A stretch of DNA of 64,000 nucleotides. Source: Deuterostichococcus epilithicus. Taxonomy: Eukaryota > Chlorophyta > Trebouxiophyceae > Prasiolales > Stichococcaceae. A program made the position numbers and the translations under genes. Below, piece by piece: positions 24,301 through 34,335 of the stretch. The stretch is from assembly GCA_033439295.1 (NCBI GenBank), contig JAVTLE010000017.1:62001-126000 (forward strand), written 5' to 3'. The notes below the pieces were generated by a model. It worked only from the letters and a program-made list of their open reading frames with translations. It was not told the DNA's origin and searched no databases. How positions within the stretch are numbered: position 1 is the first letter of the stretch; each line of letters opens with the position of its first letter.

Positions 24301-27300
24301 GTAGACTGCTCTGGACGTCCCCTGTCACTCAGTCCCGTCAACACAGAGACTGTGCTTTACTCTACGACTCAAGGAACACCCCAGTCAGCAGGGACCGACC
24401 GGAGCAACAATATGTGCGGCGTGCCGCTGTCTGCAGTCTGTCAACAAGCATACGTTTTGACTTGTCTGCAATCTCCTAGTCTCGTCCTGAATGGATCCAG
24501 GTCTAATGCGGTCAGTACTTGGTCTGGCACCGTGCGTGCTGCCTCACACCAATGATGGGGCTTCAGCCATGCTCGCTGGTGCCTCCCGTTCTCAAGCCTG
24601 TGGCGCTGGCAGACGCCCCCGCGCCAGCATGCTATCACCTTACTACGCTCGCCCGCCCTACAAGCTGCCGAGGTCCCAATCGCAATCACCCTGTCGCCTT
24701 CCTGACCTTGCCATCTCCTCTGCTGACAGGAAGAGGCACTGAAACCCTTCGTGAGTGTGCTGCGGCTGGCGGACAGTCCGGCAGTGCGACAGCGCGCGGT
24801 GCAGGCTGTAGCGGCCGCCATCACCGTGCACCCTCGGGGCCTGGGCTCTGGTGAGCGCAGTTCCCCAGATACTTCTCGAGCGCATCTCGCCTGCACCTAC
24901 AGGATCACTGGCTCCAGAGGCTGGTGCTCGAGCTGCTGTGCCTGCCAGCGATGTCGTGCATCCCCGCGGCCTGGGATTCGCTTCTTCAAGCTGTCGCGTC
25001 CTGCAAGCTCAGTTCTCTACAATGCGAATGCATGGCAGCCCAGGGGAGCGGCCCCGCACAGCATAGCGCTTGTGATGGGGCTTCTGGTTGCAGCACTTAA
25101 GGCGGCATTGGGCTGGCTGACATGGCTGAGCCTGCTTGTGCTGGCTCGCCAGGCCTGCTGGCTGCAAATGCAGGCAAGTTCGCAGCCCCTGACACGGACT
25201 CATTTCATTGCTGCAGGCTGGCGCCGCGTGCTGGAGGCGCTGACGGTGGCGCTGGGCGACGCTTCGCCGCCGGTCGTCAACCAGGCCCTGGACGCCATCC
25301 AGCCCGTGGTGGAGGCGCTGTACAGGTGGGAAGCCTTTTACATGAAGCCACCCCTGGAGACAACATTTGGTGGCACAAGGGTTTTGTCCATGAGTTGGCA
25401 TCTGGGCACCTGACACAAGGAGAAGAGACTCTTTAGTTCCCATTGGTCGGCCAGGCGCTTGACGCCGCGACATTACCCTGGCTCGTAAGAAGTAGTGTGA
25501 GTGTGGGCCACGAAAATGCTTGAAGCCACTGCACCTGTTGCAATGGCAGACGTGTGCATGTCAAGACAACAGCTGCTGCCGATATATTACTGCACCGCCT
25601 GATGCAAACTGGCGGTGACGGGTGACGCTCGACGGACGACGAGCTGCTGGCCTCTCGGTACCAACGTGTTACCACAGGCAGGCACAAACCCAATCAACCG
25701 TGGCAGTTGACGGTTGTCAGAAAATGACAGGAACTCCAAGCTCGTGTATGTGCCAATGTGCAGCGGCGTGGGCGTCGGGCACGACTTCTTCCCGGACGTT
25801 GTGGCGGCGCTGGAGGCGGTCGTGCGCGCGCCGTGGCACGACGGCCACTCCATCGGGGGCCTGCACCTGCTGCAGGTTGCGGCACGGCGCCTGGCCGCCA
25901 GCACGCCGGAGGTGAGGTTGCAAAACCCTTAAATCCTAAACCCTCTTTTTCGACCGCACCGCACCCTGCGTGCCGCCATGCGAAATCTCCCAATCCCTGG
26001 CATGGTATACGATCCGTGCGGAAAGGGCTTCCGCCCGTCGTCGCTGCTGAGCGTCAGCGGCCGAGGCTCTGGGGGCCGGCACTGAGGCCCTGCGGCTGCT
26101 CTGCTAGTGCTGTGATCAGATCAGCAAGCAGTACAGTACGAGGTTCAGGAGTCTGCCTCGTAGGGGTCCAGGCTCCGCGGCTGCTGCGCGGCGCTCCTGC
26201 TGGCCGGTCCCTCGCAGCACAGCCGGCATGGCCATAATCTTCAACCAACGGTTTCTCCGGTGCACGAACCTGATGCGCGAGGGGCGCTCGGTTCAGGAGC
26301 TCTGCCAGTGCTGTGCCAAAACCTCAGGCTGAGCGGCTGGTCGGCCTGACTCGGTGCCAAGCCTGCTGAGCTGGGTTTTGGCGCTGGCGGCACTTCGCCG
26401 CGGGTGCCATGCAGCTGGCAGGGAGGGACGCTGCGCAGTGTTCCCAGGCCGATAGCCCACAGGGAGCAGCGACCAGGCTCTTGGAGAGGTTTGGCGAATC
26501 CCCGTTTTGGCACGTGCAGGACTGGACACGACAGGCGCCCGCTGGTCGACGCGCTGCGGCGAGGCCTGGCTCACCCGACAAAGCGCAGCCAGCGCCGGCG
26601 GCTGGTGCCGAGGACGCCGCATCGGAGGCGGGCTCCGAGGCTGCGGCGCAGCCGGCATGGCCCGTGACTCGCATGCCCAGGTGCCTTTCTGTTCACCGTG
26701 CTCATGCCAAGCCTGACCTTCAGGGTTTTACAGGTCTATGATGATATGCCACCCTGCGGCCTTGTCTCCGCCCTGTGAGCTGCACTTGAGCTGCAGGTCG
26801 GGAGCCTTTGGCAAGTGTCGCTGGAGGGGAGTCCCATCAGAAAAGTGATAGTGCAGAGTGCAGCGTGCCTGTGGAAGAACCCGACGCTCGAAAGCCAACT
26901 GGCGCTGGTCGTGCAGCAGCTGGCGGCAGTGCGCAGAGGCGGGTGCACAGTGCTGCACATCTGCAGTGCCGCACGATTGCGGGGCACATGCACATGCAGC
27001 CGTGGCCCACAGCAGGTGCACTGCTGTCGACAGCCAAACACGTTCCGCGCCAGAGAGGCCAGCGGGTCAACACTCGGAAGATCCAATGCTTTTGGCAGCC
27101 CTCCCATCGCCAAAAATGTAGCTGGCTGCGCTGATTCTGCCAATACCTGCACAACGAGACTTTCAATACGCTCTTTGGGACCTGCTGCAAGTGCTTGCCT
27201 CCAACCGACAGCTTGCCGCACCGCCGCAGGGTGGGCCACGGGCAAAGCACCCGTGAGGGCCGCTCGGCGGGCACTGTGCTGTCGCTGCACGATGTCGATT

Positions 27301-30300
27301 GCCTGGCTCCCTCTCAGCTGTCTTGCCTGCGTAAACCCTAGACCCAAACCTTGGCAGGGCCGGCGAGGAGGGTGCGGGACACCCCTGGGGGTACCTGGCC
27401 GGCGCATTTGGCGAGGTGGCGCGGCACGACCCGCGGCCCGCCGTCGCCGACGCCGCCGCGGGCGCGCTGCTGGAGGTGGCGGCGGCGCACGCCCGGGTCT
27501 GGGACGCCGCCGCATGGAAGGTTGGCAACCGCACAAGTCCACGCCTCGAGGCATCAGCATTGACTCTGCATCGCACAGTGAGTTTTAGGGGGTTTGGGCG
27601 GGTCCAGACAACGCGTTGCGAGGCATGAACGGGTGCAGAACCCAGCTGCGCCTGCGTGTTTGCCCCGAGTGCATGGCAGGGCCGGCTCTCCCTGCAGGTC
27701 CCGCGGTCGTTGGTGAGATGGGGGATGTCGAAGACTGCCGCTGCTGATGCTGCGAAGGCATGTTCCGGCGCCGTATGCCCAGGTAGAGTAACAATGAGTT
27801 GCCGTTGCGATGCAGGCGGTGCACGTGCGGGGCGTGGCGTACATGCTGGAGCTGCCGGCGCCGCCGTCCCGGTCCTCGTCCAGCTCAGCGCTGGCGCCGG
27901 ACATGGCAGCAGCCCCCGGCGCTGCAGCGGTCGCAGCGGGAGCAGCCTCCGGAGAGCGTCACGCTGGCGCCAGGTCGAGCACCGCTGATGGGGACAACAG
28001 CGGCGGCGGCGGCGGCGGAGGCAGCTTCCTTGCGCCGCCCGCACAGGCGCCGGCGGGCTGGTCGACGGAGGGGCTGCCGCGGCTGGTGCGCCACGGCGCC
28101 GCACACTTTCCGGCATACGCCCGCCTGGCGGCACAGCACTATCCTGCCTTCGGCGCCGGCCTTCTACGGCAGGTGTGGAGTCGATCAACCCTCGTCGCGC
28201 TCCCAAAGCCTGCCTGTTCTGCAGACAGCTTCATCGAAACCCATGGCAGTGCACCGTCCACTCCGCCTGGCGGCATAGCACTATGGCGCCCTGGGTGCCG
28301 GCCTGCTGCGGCAGGTGTGAACACCGACGGTGTTCTGATCCTCCATCCTTGTGCTGCACAAGACATGTAGCTTGCAGACATCACCTGACATGTTTTTCCG
28401 GGACGGCTCTTGGTTTGCGGTGTGTCTGCGCGCCAGTCAGAAGGGTCTTTCGACCCCGGTGCCTGTGGCTTGCTTGAGGCATGAGACCCGTCACAACACC
28501 GGATTGCGGTGCTCAGGGCGTTCGGCAGTCTGCCCGGCAGGTTCCTGGCAACCCCATTCTGCACTCGCTAATGCGTCAGACTTCCATTGCAACATTGGCT
28601 GCGCCTTGCGATGTCTAAATTTCGTGGCAGTGAGACGGTGTCTCCCTAGCCCGAGAGGCTTACTAGTAGCGTGCAGCACGGCCTCAATCTCTCCCTTGCA
28701 AACCTACCCGCTTGCTATCGAGCCTGTGGTGTGCAGGCTGGTTTGAAGGCCGTGTCGCCACCCTGGCGGGCCTCACGCACATGCACAGTCTTTTGCTCAG
28801 GGGCTCTCCACTCCGCGAGGCAGCTGGCGAGCGCAGCAGCTGCCATGCGAGACCTTGGCCTGCATCTGCGCCGGCAGTCTTACTTTGTGCTGACCACAGT
28901 CTGTGAGCGGCGCAGCGGCGCCGCGGTGATCTGCTTCGTGACTACACGCCGTGGGTATGTGCACCTCGAGGTTGCCCTTGTGGAGTCGGCACAGGCACAA
29001 CAGCATGTGGTCTTGCTCAGTTCTCGCATGCGTGTGCTCTGTTCTGTGCAGGCACTGGCGACGCTGGCGCGCTACGGGCGTGCCCCGGAGGACATTGCGT
29101 GTGGTATCGCTCGATCCCTCTCACGCGTCTACTACTTCCCTTGCAGGCGCTGGCGACGCTGGTGCGCTACGTGCGTGCCCCCGAGGAGGGGCTGGCGGCG
29201 CACGGCGTACGCCTGGTGGTGCGCCTGGTCGATGCGCTGGCGCCGGCGCTGGACGCCCCAGGGTGGGCCGCCGTCGTGGACGCGCTGCTGGCGCTGGCGG
29301 CGGAGGACCCGCTCAGCAGACTGGCCCCGGAAGCAGCGTCAGGTGGACTCCTGCCCGGCCCCATGCTGCAGGGTTGTGATCTGCGATGTGTGAAAAGCAG
29401 CGCAGAGCCGGCCAGCCCAATTCGGTGTGCCAACGCGCAATTAATGCCCCTAAGCCGGCCGATGTGGCTTGTATGCATTGCTCGCCGGTTGGCACAAGCG
29501 CATGGCGCTGTGTGCGGTGGCGACTCATACTATCCACGCCGGCTCTGGCGCTGCCTTGGGACATCCTGACATGGCCCTGAGTCATTGCAGCAACGCTTTG
29601 ATGAGCCCAGGTCAACACGCAATGGCGCGCAGCTCCTGGCAGCAGCAGAATGTCTGAAAGTCACGTGCCGATCGACTGACTCTTGAAAGATGCTCGCTGC
29701 TTGCTCGCTGCTTGCTCCAGCAGGAACGTATCACTCGCAGCGGTGCTTCTCGCTGAGCACGCTGTCAGGGCCTCAGCGCCCACTGTGCACACGTCTTCTC
29801 GCCCTGCTTGGGAGCAGGTCACGGGTTGCAGCCCTGACACACGGCGCGGCAGCTGGGTCGCACGCAGCCTCCGGCGGCGCGGGCGGCGCGCAGTTTCACA
29901 AAAGATGAAGATGAAAGGGGGCCGCTGACACACGGTAGTCATGTGGCAGCTGTGCTTCCACCGTGATTCCAGACGGTTTCCTTCGTCTCTGCAGGCCTGG
30001 TGAACGGTGAGGCGACCGGATCGCACGCGGGCTCCGGCGCCGGCGCGCGGGGCCGCTGCCGGGTGGTGGTCATGCTGCAGCGCCTTGTGGGCAGGGTGCA
30101 CCAGGCGCACGGCGGCGCGATGCCGCCGCCGCTGGCGCTGCAGCTGGTCAGCGTGCTGCAGGTGCGACATGGCCATGCCAGGTTTCCGGCATTCACGCCC
30201 TTGTGTGTGTTGATGTGTGTTGATGTGTGTTGATGTGTGAAGGGGGTCCACGAGTTTCACACACCCTGCACGGCGGCTCGCCAGTCGTCTTGCCGGCTCA

Positions 30301-33300
30301 GCAGGGATAGGTGGAGGCCGCACTGAGGTGCCTGCACAAATCTGGCCCTGCAGGTTTGGGAAGAGCCGCACTGGGGTGCCTCTCTTGTCACGAGCCATGA
30401 GCAGCACATCCGTCCTGCGCTGTCGTGTCGTGTGCATTGCTCTGGAGAGCCATAGCCCCTGGTGGCATCAGGCCCTGACTATCCTGGGCTGAATGGTCAT
30501 GCTGTGGCACTGGAGACCGAGGCCTCGTCTCAGTTCTTGTTTTTCAGGCGGCTGCTGACCATGGAGCGTGCAATGCAACCTGACACTTCACAACTCCCGC
30601 AGTCGTGATCTCTGCTGCTGCATTCCGCAGGACACAGTCGCGCGTGCCGCCGCCTTCAACCGGGACGCCGCCCGCCGGTCCACTGCGATGGGCGCGCTGG
30701 GCGTTCCTGCTTCCACCGCCGCCGCCACCTCGGAGCCTGGCGCTGCGCTGCTGCCGCCCGCCATCCGGGTGAGAGCCCAAGCGCCTGTGTCTTCACACAC
30801 ACACACACACACACACATAAAAGTCCGATCTGCTGCCAACCGTATGGTAGCCGTGCCGATCCAGAAGCCGCATGCAGCAGCAGCAGCGAGAGGCGCTGGA
30901 AGGTTTTCGCTGGATGGCGACCCTTCCGCCATGCTCGTTCAGGCTGCAAGGGATTTGGCGGCAATAAGTGTTCGAAGTCTGCATGCAGGCCACTCGCTGA
31001 CCAGTGGAGCAGCTTGTCGCTCGCAGATCTCTCCAGCCAATCTGCTATGTATGCCTGAAGGCTCCCGCCGGCATTTATCGCATGGAGCAGTCGCCATGGC
31101 CGCAGCCACAGCAGGCGCCCGTCATGGGAGTGCAGCACTTGCAATGCCTTCGATATGCGCACTGCCATTTCCTCACGACCTCATTGTAATGATTGTTTCG
31201 TGTCTCCGTCAGGCTGCCGCCGGGGCAAACAGCGACGCTGATCGCTGCGCGGCATGGTGCTGTGGCGGCAGCACAATTCATCCTGTCATCCACATTCCAG
31301 TCTCGCCATTTCACCGTCTGAGATTCCGCAATGGTCTCGCATCCTCAGGTTGCGGCAAAAGGACAAATGGCGGATGACGGTTCTGGCGACGCGCGTTCGG
31401 CTGCGGCGCAGTGCAGCGCTGTGGCGGCCGTGCAACAGCAGTCCATGGCGGCGGCGCAAGAGTAATCTCGCCATATGAACAGCAAGACGAACCTGGCAAC
31501 GACGTCTTTTCCTGGTCTGCCACAGGCTGCTGTCGGAGCAGACATCGATGACGACGGCCCGGGTGACGCGCTGGCCGCCGCGGCGCGGAGCGGCGCTGTG
31601 GCGGCGGCGCGGCAGGAGGCAGAAGGCGGCGCGCTGCTCGTGGCGGCACTCCTGCGCTGCATGTGCCCGGCGGGGGACGCCGCGGAACCAGACGCTCGGC
31701 TGCAGGCCAGGTGTGCTGGCCACGTAATGACCACCCACCAATCCACCAGAACCGAACCAGTGACAGCCTACAGCGCGTTGGTGACAGCCCTACAACGTTC
31801 AAAGTTCATCCTGCAGGGTCACCGCCGAGGCGGAGCAGCGGTTGCTGTCGGTGTGCCGCGCGATCGTGGTGCAGGCGGCAGCCGACGCCTGGGCGGCGCA
31901 CGAGGCGGCAACCGTGGCGGCGGCTGCAGCTGCCGGGGCTGGGGGCGGCGCCGCCAACGGCCCCGCTCCGGTACGAAATCCTACACCCTCTTGATGACGA
32001 TTGCGCGCCCCTCTGACCCAGCACCGTGATGAGCGCAGCGCGCTGGGAGCCTCGCTGATGGGTAACATGGCTTTTCGATGTTGCGGTCTGCCCTTGGTCG
32101 TTCGCATGCAGCAGACAACCTTTCCCTCTGCAGCATGATGCCCAGCTTGCCATACCTCGGCCCGCACAGCCCGCTGGAAGCGTGTTGCGACCGCCGCCCC
32201 AAGTCTGCCGCTAGACAAGCATCTGTGGCCTGGACGCTGCTCTGCAAAACCTTGCAGGGTGCAGCCACTGCACTTTCATCAAGGGTTATTGCGATGGATT
32301 GGCGGCTAGCACTGCAGAGCCCGCGAGTTGCTGGAGACGAGGGTCTGGGAGATTCTTCCAGGAGATGTTTCGTGTGTGAAACTGTCTCTGCCCCAGATCC
32401 ACAGCCCACGTGCGTCTCAGCTTGGCATGGCGGTGCAACACGCCGGCGGCGAGCGACGTGATGTGGCCACCAGCAGTGGCGTCCACACCGACGCCTCCCA
32501 GTCAGATGGACCCGCTTGGGAGGCGTCGAGTGTGACGACAACGGCTGGTGGCCATATCGCGCCACATGGCGACGTTGGCACACTGCTATACCCTTTGCCG
32601 TTCCGCCGCAGGGTCCCACAGCGGCGAGCATGAGTGTGCGGTGGGAGGCTGGCTTGTGCGGCTCATTGTGCCTTTGCATCCGCTGTGCGTAGCACNCCCC
32701 CCCCCTTGCGTTCCTCCTTACCACAGGGCCGCTCCGCGGCGAGCGAGGAGCTGGGCTTGCAGGCGCTGCTGCGTGGCCTGCTGCCGTCGTCGCCGCCACG
32801 TCACCCACGCGCATGGCCGTGCCGCAGGGCCGCCCGGCGGCGAGCGAGGAGCTGAGCTGGGAGGTCGCGGTCCGCGGCCCGCTGCTGGTGGCCATCCTGG
32901 AGGCATACCGCGCCGTGTCGCCCGACGCCTGGCGCGCCGAGCTCGCGTGCGTCACACCCGCTTTCCCCGGCGCTCTGTGTTGCTCGGCAAAATCCGGCCC
33001 AGCCCTTTCATACCTGCGTCTTCCTCTCGGAGCCTGGCGCACCGACGTCGCGGGCGGGCGCGGTTCTGNNCCCCCCGGGGTCTGGCGCTCTCGTCCTGTT
33101 TGGCGCCCCTCGCTGCTCGGCTCCGTGATGCGCCTGGCTGTGCAGCCCCAGAGGGCTGTGGACCCGGCACAGCAGCTCCGTGAGGGAGGCTCATCAGGGG
33201 GGAGCTGTGCTTGTAGGGTACCTGGGCCTGGGATGTGGCCGCCTCCACTACTTTTCCTTCTGTAGACGGTCAACAGGTGAGAGCTACCCTTTGCCTCCGC

Positions 33301-34335
33301 AGGATCAGTGTTTTTTGTGTCTGCCTTGCATGGCCGCACGCAACGCGCCACAGCTGGCACACTCTGCTTGGGGCCGCTAGCCCAAACCCTAAACCCAATG
33401 CAGAGCTTGGCGGCGGCGCCGTGCATGCGGCCTTGCCAGGCAGAGACAAAATCGATCCTGCAGGAGGCAGAGGGTAGCTCCTCACCTGGTGGCCTTCCCC
33501 AGAAGGAAGGAGTCAGGAATGTGGAAACCCCAGGCCCAGGTATCCCGCGAGCACAACTTCCCCCTGATGAGCTGTCCTCAAGGGGCTGCTGTGCCAAGGG
33601 CACAGCAGCCTGGGGGGTGCCGCAGGTGGCGTATGGTCAGGCAGGATGCATACAGGGGATGTGAAGGGCCAGCCCCAGCGGCTCCCAGGCCGCGGACACA
33701 CGCCCGAATGATATGCTGGTTCTGCCGGGCCATACATGCGCTCCCTTAGTGGCGGCGATGGTACAGCAACACCTGCGTCTCGTGACATCGTCTGGCGCTC
33801 CAAGGTCTTTGCTGGCATGTGAAATTATGCGCTGTGGCCCTTGTGAGTTCCGTTACAGCGCCGCAGCTACTGTACATGCGCCTGATCAAGTCGACGTGCA
33901 GCGGTCAGCCGGGTGTCCGAGCTGCAGCCCGCTGTGCAAATACTGCAGAGCTTCCAGTGTGTCGTCCTTGCCCTGAAGGCGATAGCACCTGGCAAAGTTG
34001 GCATGCAGAAGTCAGGCGACCACCTCCGGCTGAACCCCTGGATACTGCTTTGTCAAGGCTGCAGAGCCTTGGAAGTAGCTCATCGGTATCATGCAGGAAG
34101 CTGTACCTGGCTGAGCTGGTGTGCGCGCAACCGGGCATATCCTGGCACCCATGCATGTGATCTCTAAGCCTGCAATCCAATCCTGCGGAGCCTCTGACTT
34201 GGTGTTGTACTACCCCGCAGGCGATTGTACCCGCACCTGGCCAAGCTGGTGTGCAGCGGGCAGCCAGGGGTGCGACTGGCGCTGGGCCACCTCATGCGGC
34301 AGCAGCTACCGACGGCCATCTCCGCCGCGGCTTGA
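6333..34335 (+). CDS. BIG: BIG-type brefeldin A-inhibited ARF guanine-nucleotide exchange factor (Sec7 domain)
   Basis: It activates ARF GTPases at the trans-Golgi/early endosome by GDP-GTP exchange. Exons read here: 6333-6528, 6969-7126, 7860-7931, 8416-8541, 8891-9013, 9212-9353, 9773-9925, 10169-10439, 11074-11269, 12109-12213, 12766-12866, 12986-13102, 13655-13760, 14157-14297, 15332-15543, 16237-16348, 16544-16676, 17217-17407, 18172-18404, 19028-19178, 19794-19947, 20357-20532, 21448-21630, 22114-22310, 23344-23463, 23955-24048, 24730-24850, 25217-25325, 25764-25911, 26520-26680, 27358-27520, 27816-28172, 29147-29342, 29995-30161, 30631-30768, 31526-31710, 31817-31970, 32828-32946, 34221-34335. 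The sum is 6,096 nt, all phases agree, giving 2,031 residues, slightly longer than land-plant BIGs. DCB and HUS regions precede Sec7 (about residues 721-915), which has [21 protein letters not shown] with catalytic E823 and [12 protein letters not shown] repeats follow. Four introns begin GC. Sec7 carries F857/A858 where BFA-sensitive forms have Tyr-Ser. Many introns hold eroded exon copies. Confidence 0.95.
6841..6912 (+). repeat. Eroded copy of BIG exon 6969-7126
   Basis: The translation contains [15 protein letters not shown], against [15 protein letters not shown] in the real exon just downstream. It lies in the intron before that exon and cannot be included in phase with exon 1. Confidence 0.7.
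8235..8330 (+). repeat. Eroded copy of BIG exon 8416-8541, upstream
   Basis: The core ACGTGCAGCTGGC and flanking bases align with the middle of exon 8416-8541 ([11 protein letters not shown]). It sits in the intron immediately 5' of that exon and is interrupted relative to the reading frame. Confidence 0.6.
8584..8656 (+). repeat. Eroded copy of BIG exon 8416-8541, downstream, with donor site
   Basis: This copy matches the 3' half of the exon, including AGCACTT and the end GCCTCGTGCAG followed by GTGCC, the same donor context as the real GCCTCGTCCAG/GTGCC. The exon is thus flanked by partial copies on both sides. Confidence 0.7.
10977..11031 (+). repeat. Eroded copy of start of BIG exon 11074-11269
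   Basis: It reads [16 protein letters not shown], against [19 protein letters not shown] in the exon. A short stub of the exon end (GAGCTGTGCAAGGTGGC) recurs at about 11299-11318, downstream of the exon. Confidence 0.45.
12007..12065 (+). repeat. Eroded copy of BIG exon 12109-12213
   Basis: The shared blocks GGTGGCGGCGCGG, ATGCACC and GCTGCTGCTGCGCTTGA follow the same order as in the downstream exon ([20 protein letters not shown]), with an internal deletion. Confidence 0.6.
12640..12716 (+). repeat. Eroded copy of BIG exon 12766-12866 with acceptor
   Basis: A CTGCAG acceptor at 12634-12639 precedes sequence containing GCCAGCCGCTGCGCTTGGCG, close to GCCAGCCGCTGTGCCTGGCG in the exon ([12 protein letters not shown]). 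It lies in the intron directly upstream. Confidence 0.65.
13521..13570 (+). repeat. Eroded copy of BIG exon 13655-13760 with acceptor
   Basis: CTGCAG followed by about 44 bases aligns with the beginning of the exon, for example CTGCTCAGCACAGTGGAGG against CTGCGCAGCGCGCTGGAGG. It ends in GGGCGC where the exon has GGCGC. Confidence 0.65.
13774..13790 (+). repeat. Telomere-like motif just inside a GC-donor intron of BIG
   Basis: TAGGGTTTAGGGTT lies about 15 nt after the end of exon 13655-13760. That intron starts with GC rather than GT. Confidence 0.8.
14372..14441 (+). repeat. Eroded copy of BIG exon 14157-14297 with donor
   Basis: It reads [20 protein letters not shown] before GTAAGG. The real exon ends [21 protein letters not shown] before GTGACG. 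It lies in the following intron and cannot be included without changing the in-phase model. Confidence 0.7.
15092..15290 (+). repeat. Two tandem copies of start of BIG exon 15332-15543
   Basis: The nearer copy (15216-15266) follows a CCAG acceptor and differs from the exon start at about 4 of 51 bases (about 92%). The farther copy (about 15092-15170) shares with it an eroded tail around GCTAGCTGTG. Translation of the nearer copy starts [15 protein letters not shown], as in the exon. Confidence 0.85.
15618..15782 (+). repeat. Two copies of end of BIG exon 15332-15543, downstream
   Basis: The first (to about 15672) repeats CTGCTTTCAACAGG almost exactly, but its donor reads GC instead of GT. 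The second (about 15735-15782) is more eroded. With the upstream copies, this exon has four relics around it. Confidence 0.7.
17896..18101 (+). repeat. Two serial copies of start of BIG exon 18172-18404
   Basis: The copy at 18045-18095 differs from the exon at about 5 of 51 bases (about 90%) and reads [16 protein letters not shown]. The copy at 17896-17951 is older. Both share the derived ending GGAGGCAACTGGCA, absent from the exon, so one was made from the other after divergence. Confidence 0.85.
19523..19600 (+). repeat. Eroded copy of BIG exon 19794-19947 with acceptor
   Basis: GCGCAG followed by GTCTGCGGCA aligns with GTCAGCGGCG at the exon start and continues through an alanine-rich segment of similar spacing. 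Confidence 0.5.
20716..20731 (+). repeat. (GT)n microsatellite in BIG intron
   Basis: A simple TG dinucleotide run of about eight units lies in the intron between exons 20357-20532 and 21448-21630. Confidence 0.8.
22392..22597 (+). repeat. Two tandem copies of end of BIG exon 22114-22310
   Basis: Both downstream copies repeat AGCCTGGCGGC followed by TCAGCCAGGAGG. The second also keeps GTGGTCTTCATGCGC and the end CACTGACAGGCC before GAGGTGG. The exon encodes [20 protein letters not shown]. The three units form an eroding tandem array across about 490 bases. Confidence 0.85.
23201..23255 (+). repeat. Eroded copy of BIG exon 23344-23463
   Basis: It follows a GCCGCAG acceptor-like site and reads [16 protein letters not shown], against [16 protein letters not shown] in the exon. 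Confidence 0.75.
24941..24978 (+). repeat. Eroded copy of end of BIG exon 24730-24850
   Basis: GTGCATCCCCGCGGCCTGGG matches GTGCACCCTCGGGGCCTGGG at the exon end (TVHPRGLGS). It lies about 90 bases past the donor. Confidence 0.6.
25924..25944 (+). repeat. Telomere-like motif 12 nt after a BIG splice donor
   Basis: ACCCTTAAATCCTAAACCCT is a degenerate CCCTAAA tract that follows the donor of exon 25764-25911. Confidence 0.7.
27331..27350 (+). repeat. Telomere-like motif just before a BIG splice acceptor
   Basis: GTAAACCCTAGACCCAAACC ends 7 nt before exon 27358-27520. Confidence 0.65.
28261..28316 (+). repeat. Copy of end of BIG exon 27816-28172 with donor
   Basis: About 43 of 54 bases match the exon end, including CGCCTGGCGGCA and GCGGCAG followed by the GTGTG donor context. 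It lies roughly 90 nt into the following intron and carries an in-frame TAG. Confidence 0.8.
29049..29094 (+). repeat. Copy of start of BIG exon 29147-29342 with acceptor
   Basis: GTGCAG then 42 bases differ from the exon start at about 5 positions (about 88%). It reads [14 protein letters not shown], against [14 protein letters not shown]. The copy is about 95 bases upstream of the true acceptor and in the same phase. Confidence 0.85.
29834..29891 (+). repeat. Eroded copy of start of BIG exon 29995-30161
   Basis: GGGTCGCACGCAGCCTCCGG aligns with GGATCGCACGCGGGCTCCGG in the exon, and the GC-rich continuation is similar. Confidence 0.6.
30201..30240 (+). repeat. Minisatellite, 11-nt unit
   Basis: About three and a half units of TGTGTGTTGAT lie in the BIG intron after exon 29995-30161. 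Confidence 0.85.
30794..30818 (+). repeat. (CA)n microsatellite in BIG intron
   Basis: About twelve CA units begin 25 nt after the donor of exon 30631-30768. Confidence 0.9.
31213..31456 (+). repeat. Two eroded copies of BIG exon 31526-31710
   Basis: Copy one (31213-31268) follows a CAG acceptor, starts GCTGCCGCCGGGGCAAACA (exon GCTGCTGTCGGAGCAGACA) and keeps GGTGCTGTGGCGGC. Copy two (31386-31456) keeps GCAGCGCTGTGGCGGCCG, against GGAGCGGCGCTGTGGCGG in the exon. Confidence 0.7.
32612..32792 (+). repeat. Two copies of start of BIG exon 32828-32946
   Basis: The nearer (32727-32792) follows a CCACAG acceptor and has about 27 of 30 bases identical at its start ([10 protein letters not shown] against [10 protein letters not shown]). 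The farther (32612-32645) keeps GGTCCCACAGCGGCGAGC after its own CCGCAG. Ambiguous bases near 32696 show the region was hard to assemble. Confidence 0.8.
33381..33397 (+). repeat. Telomere-like motif in last BIG intron
   Basis: CCCAAACCCTAAACCC lies in the long intron between exons 32828-32946 and 34221-34335. Confidence 0.7.
33868..34155 (+). repeat. Three serial copies of BIG last exon 34221-34335
   Basis: The copies lie at about 33868-33922, 33978-34032 and 34097-34155. The first reads [17 protein letters not shown], against [17 protein letters not shown] in the exon. The second keeps GGCGATAGCACCTGGCAAAG. The third follows an ATGCAG acceptor and keeps GAGCTGGTGTGCGCGCAACC. Spacing is roughly regular at 110-125 bases. 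Confidence 0.85.

Noticed and set aside
26736-27560. 274-codon minus-strand open frame
   Set aside because: Shadow of BIG exon 27358-27520 plus intron, with Arg/Pro-rich composition typical of the antisense of Ala/Gly codons.
31981-33603. 540-codon open frame on the minus strand
   Set aside because: It lies antisense to BIG exons and introns and spans exon relics and Ns. Long antisense frames are common in GC-rich DNA, and no domain is recognisable.
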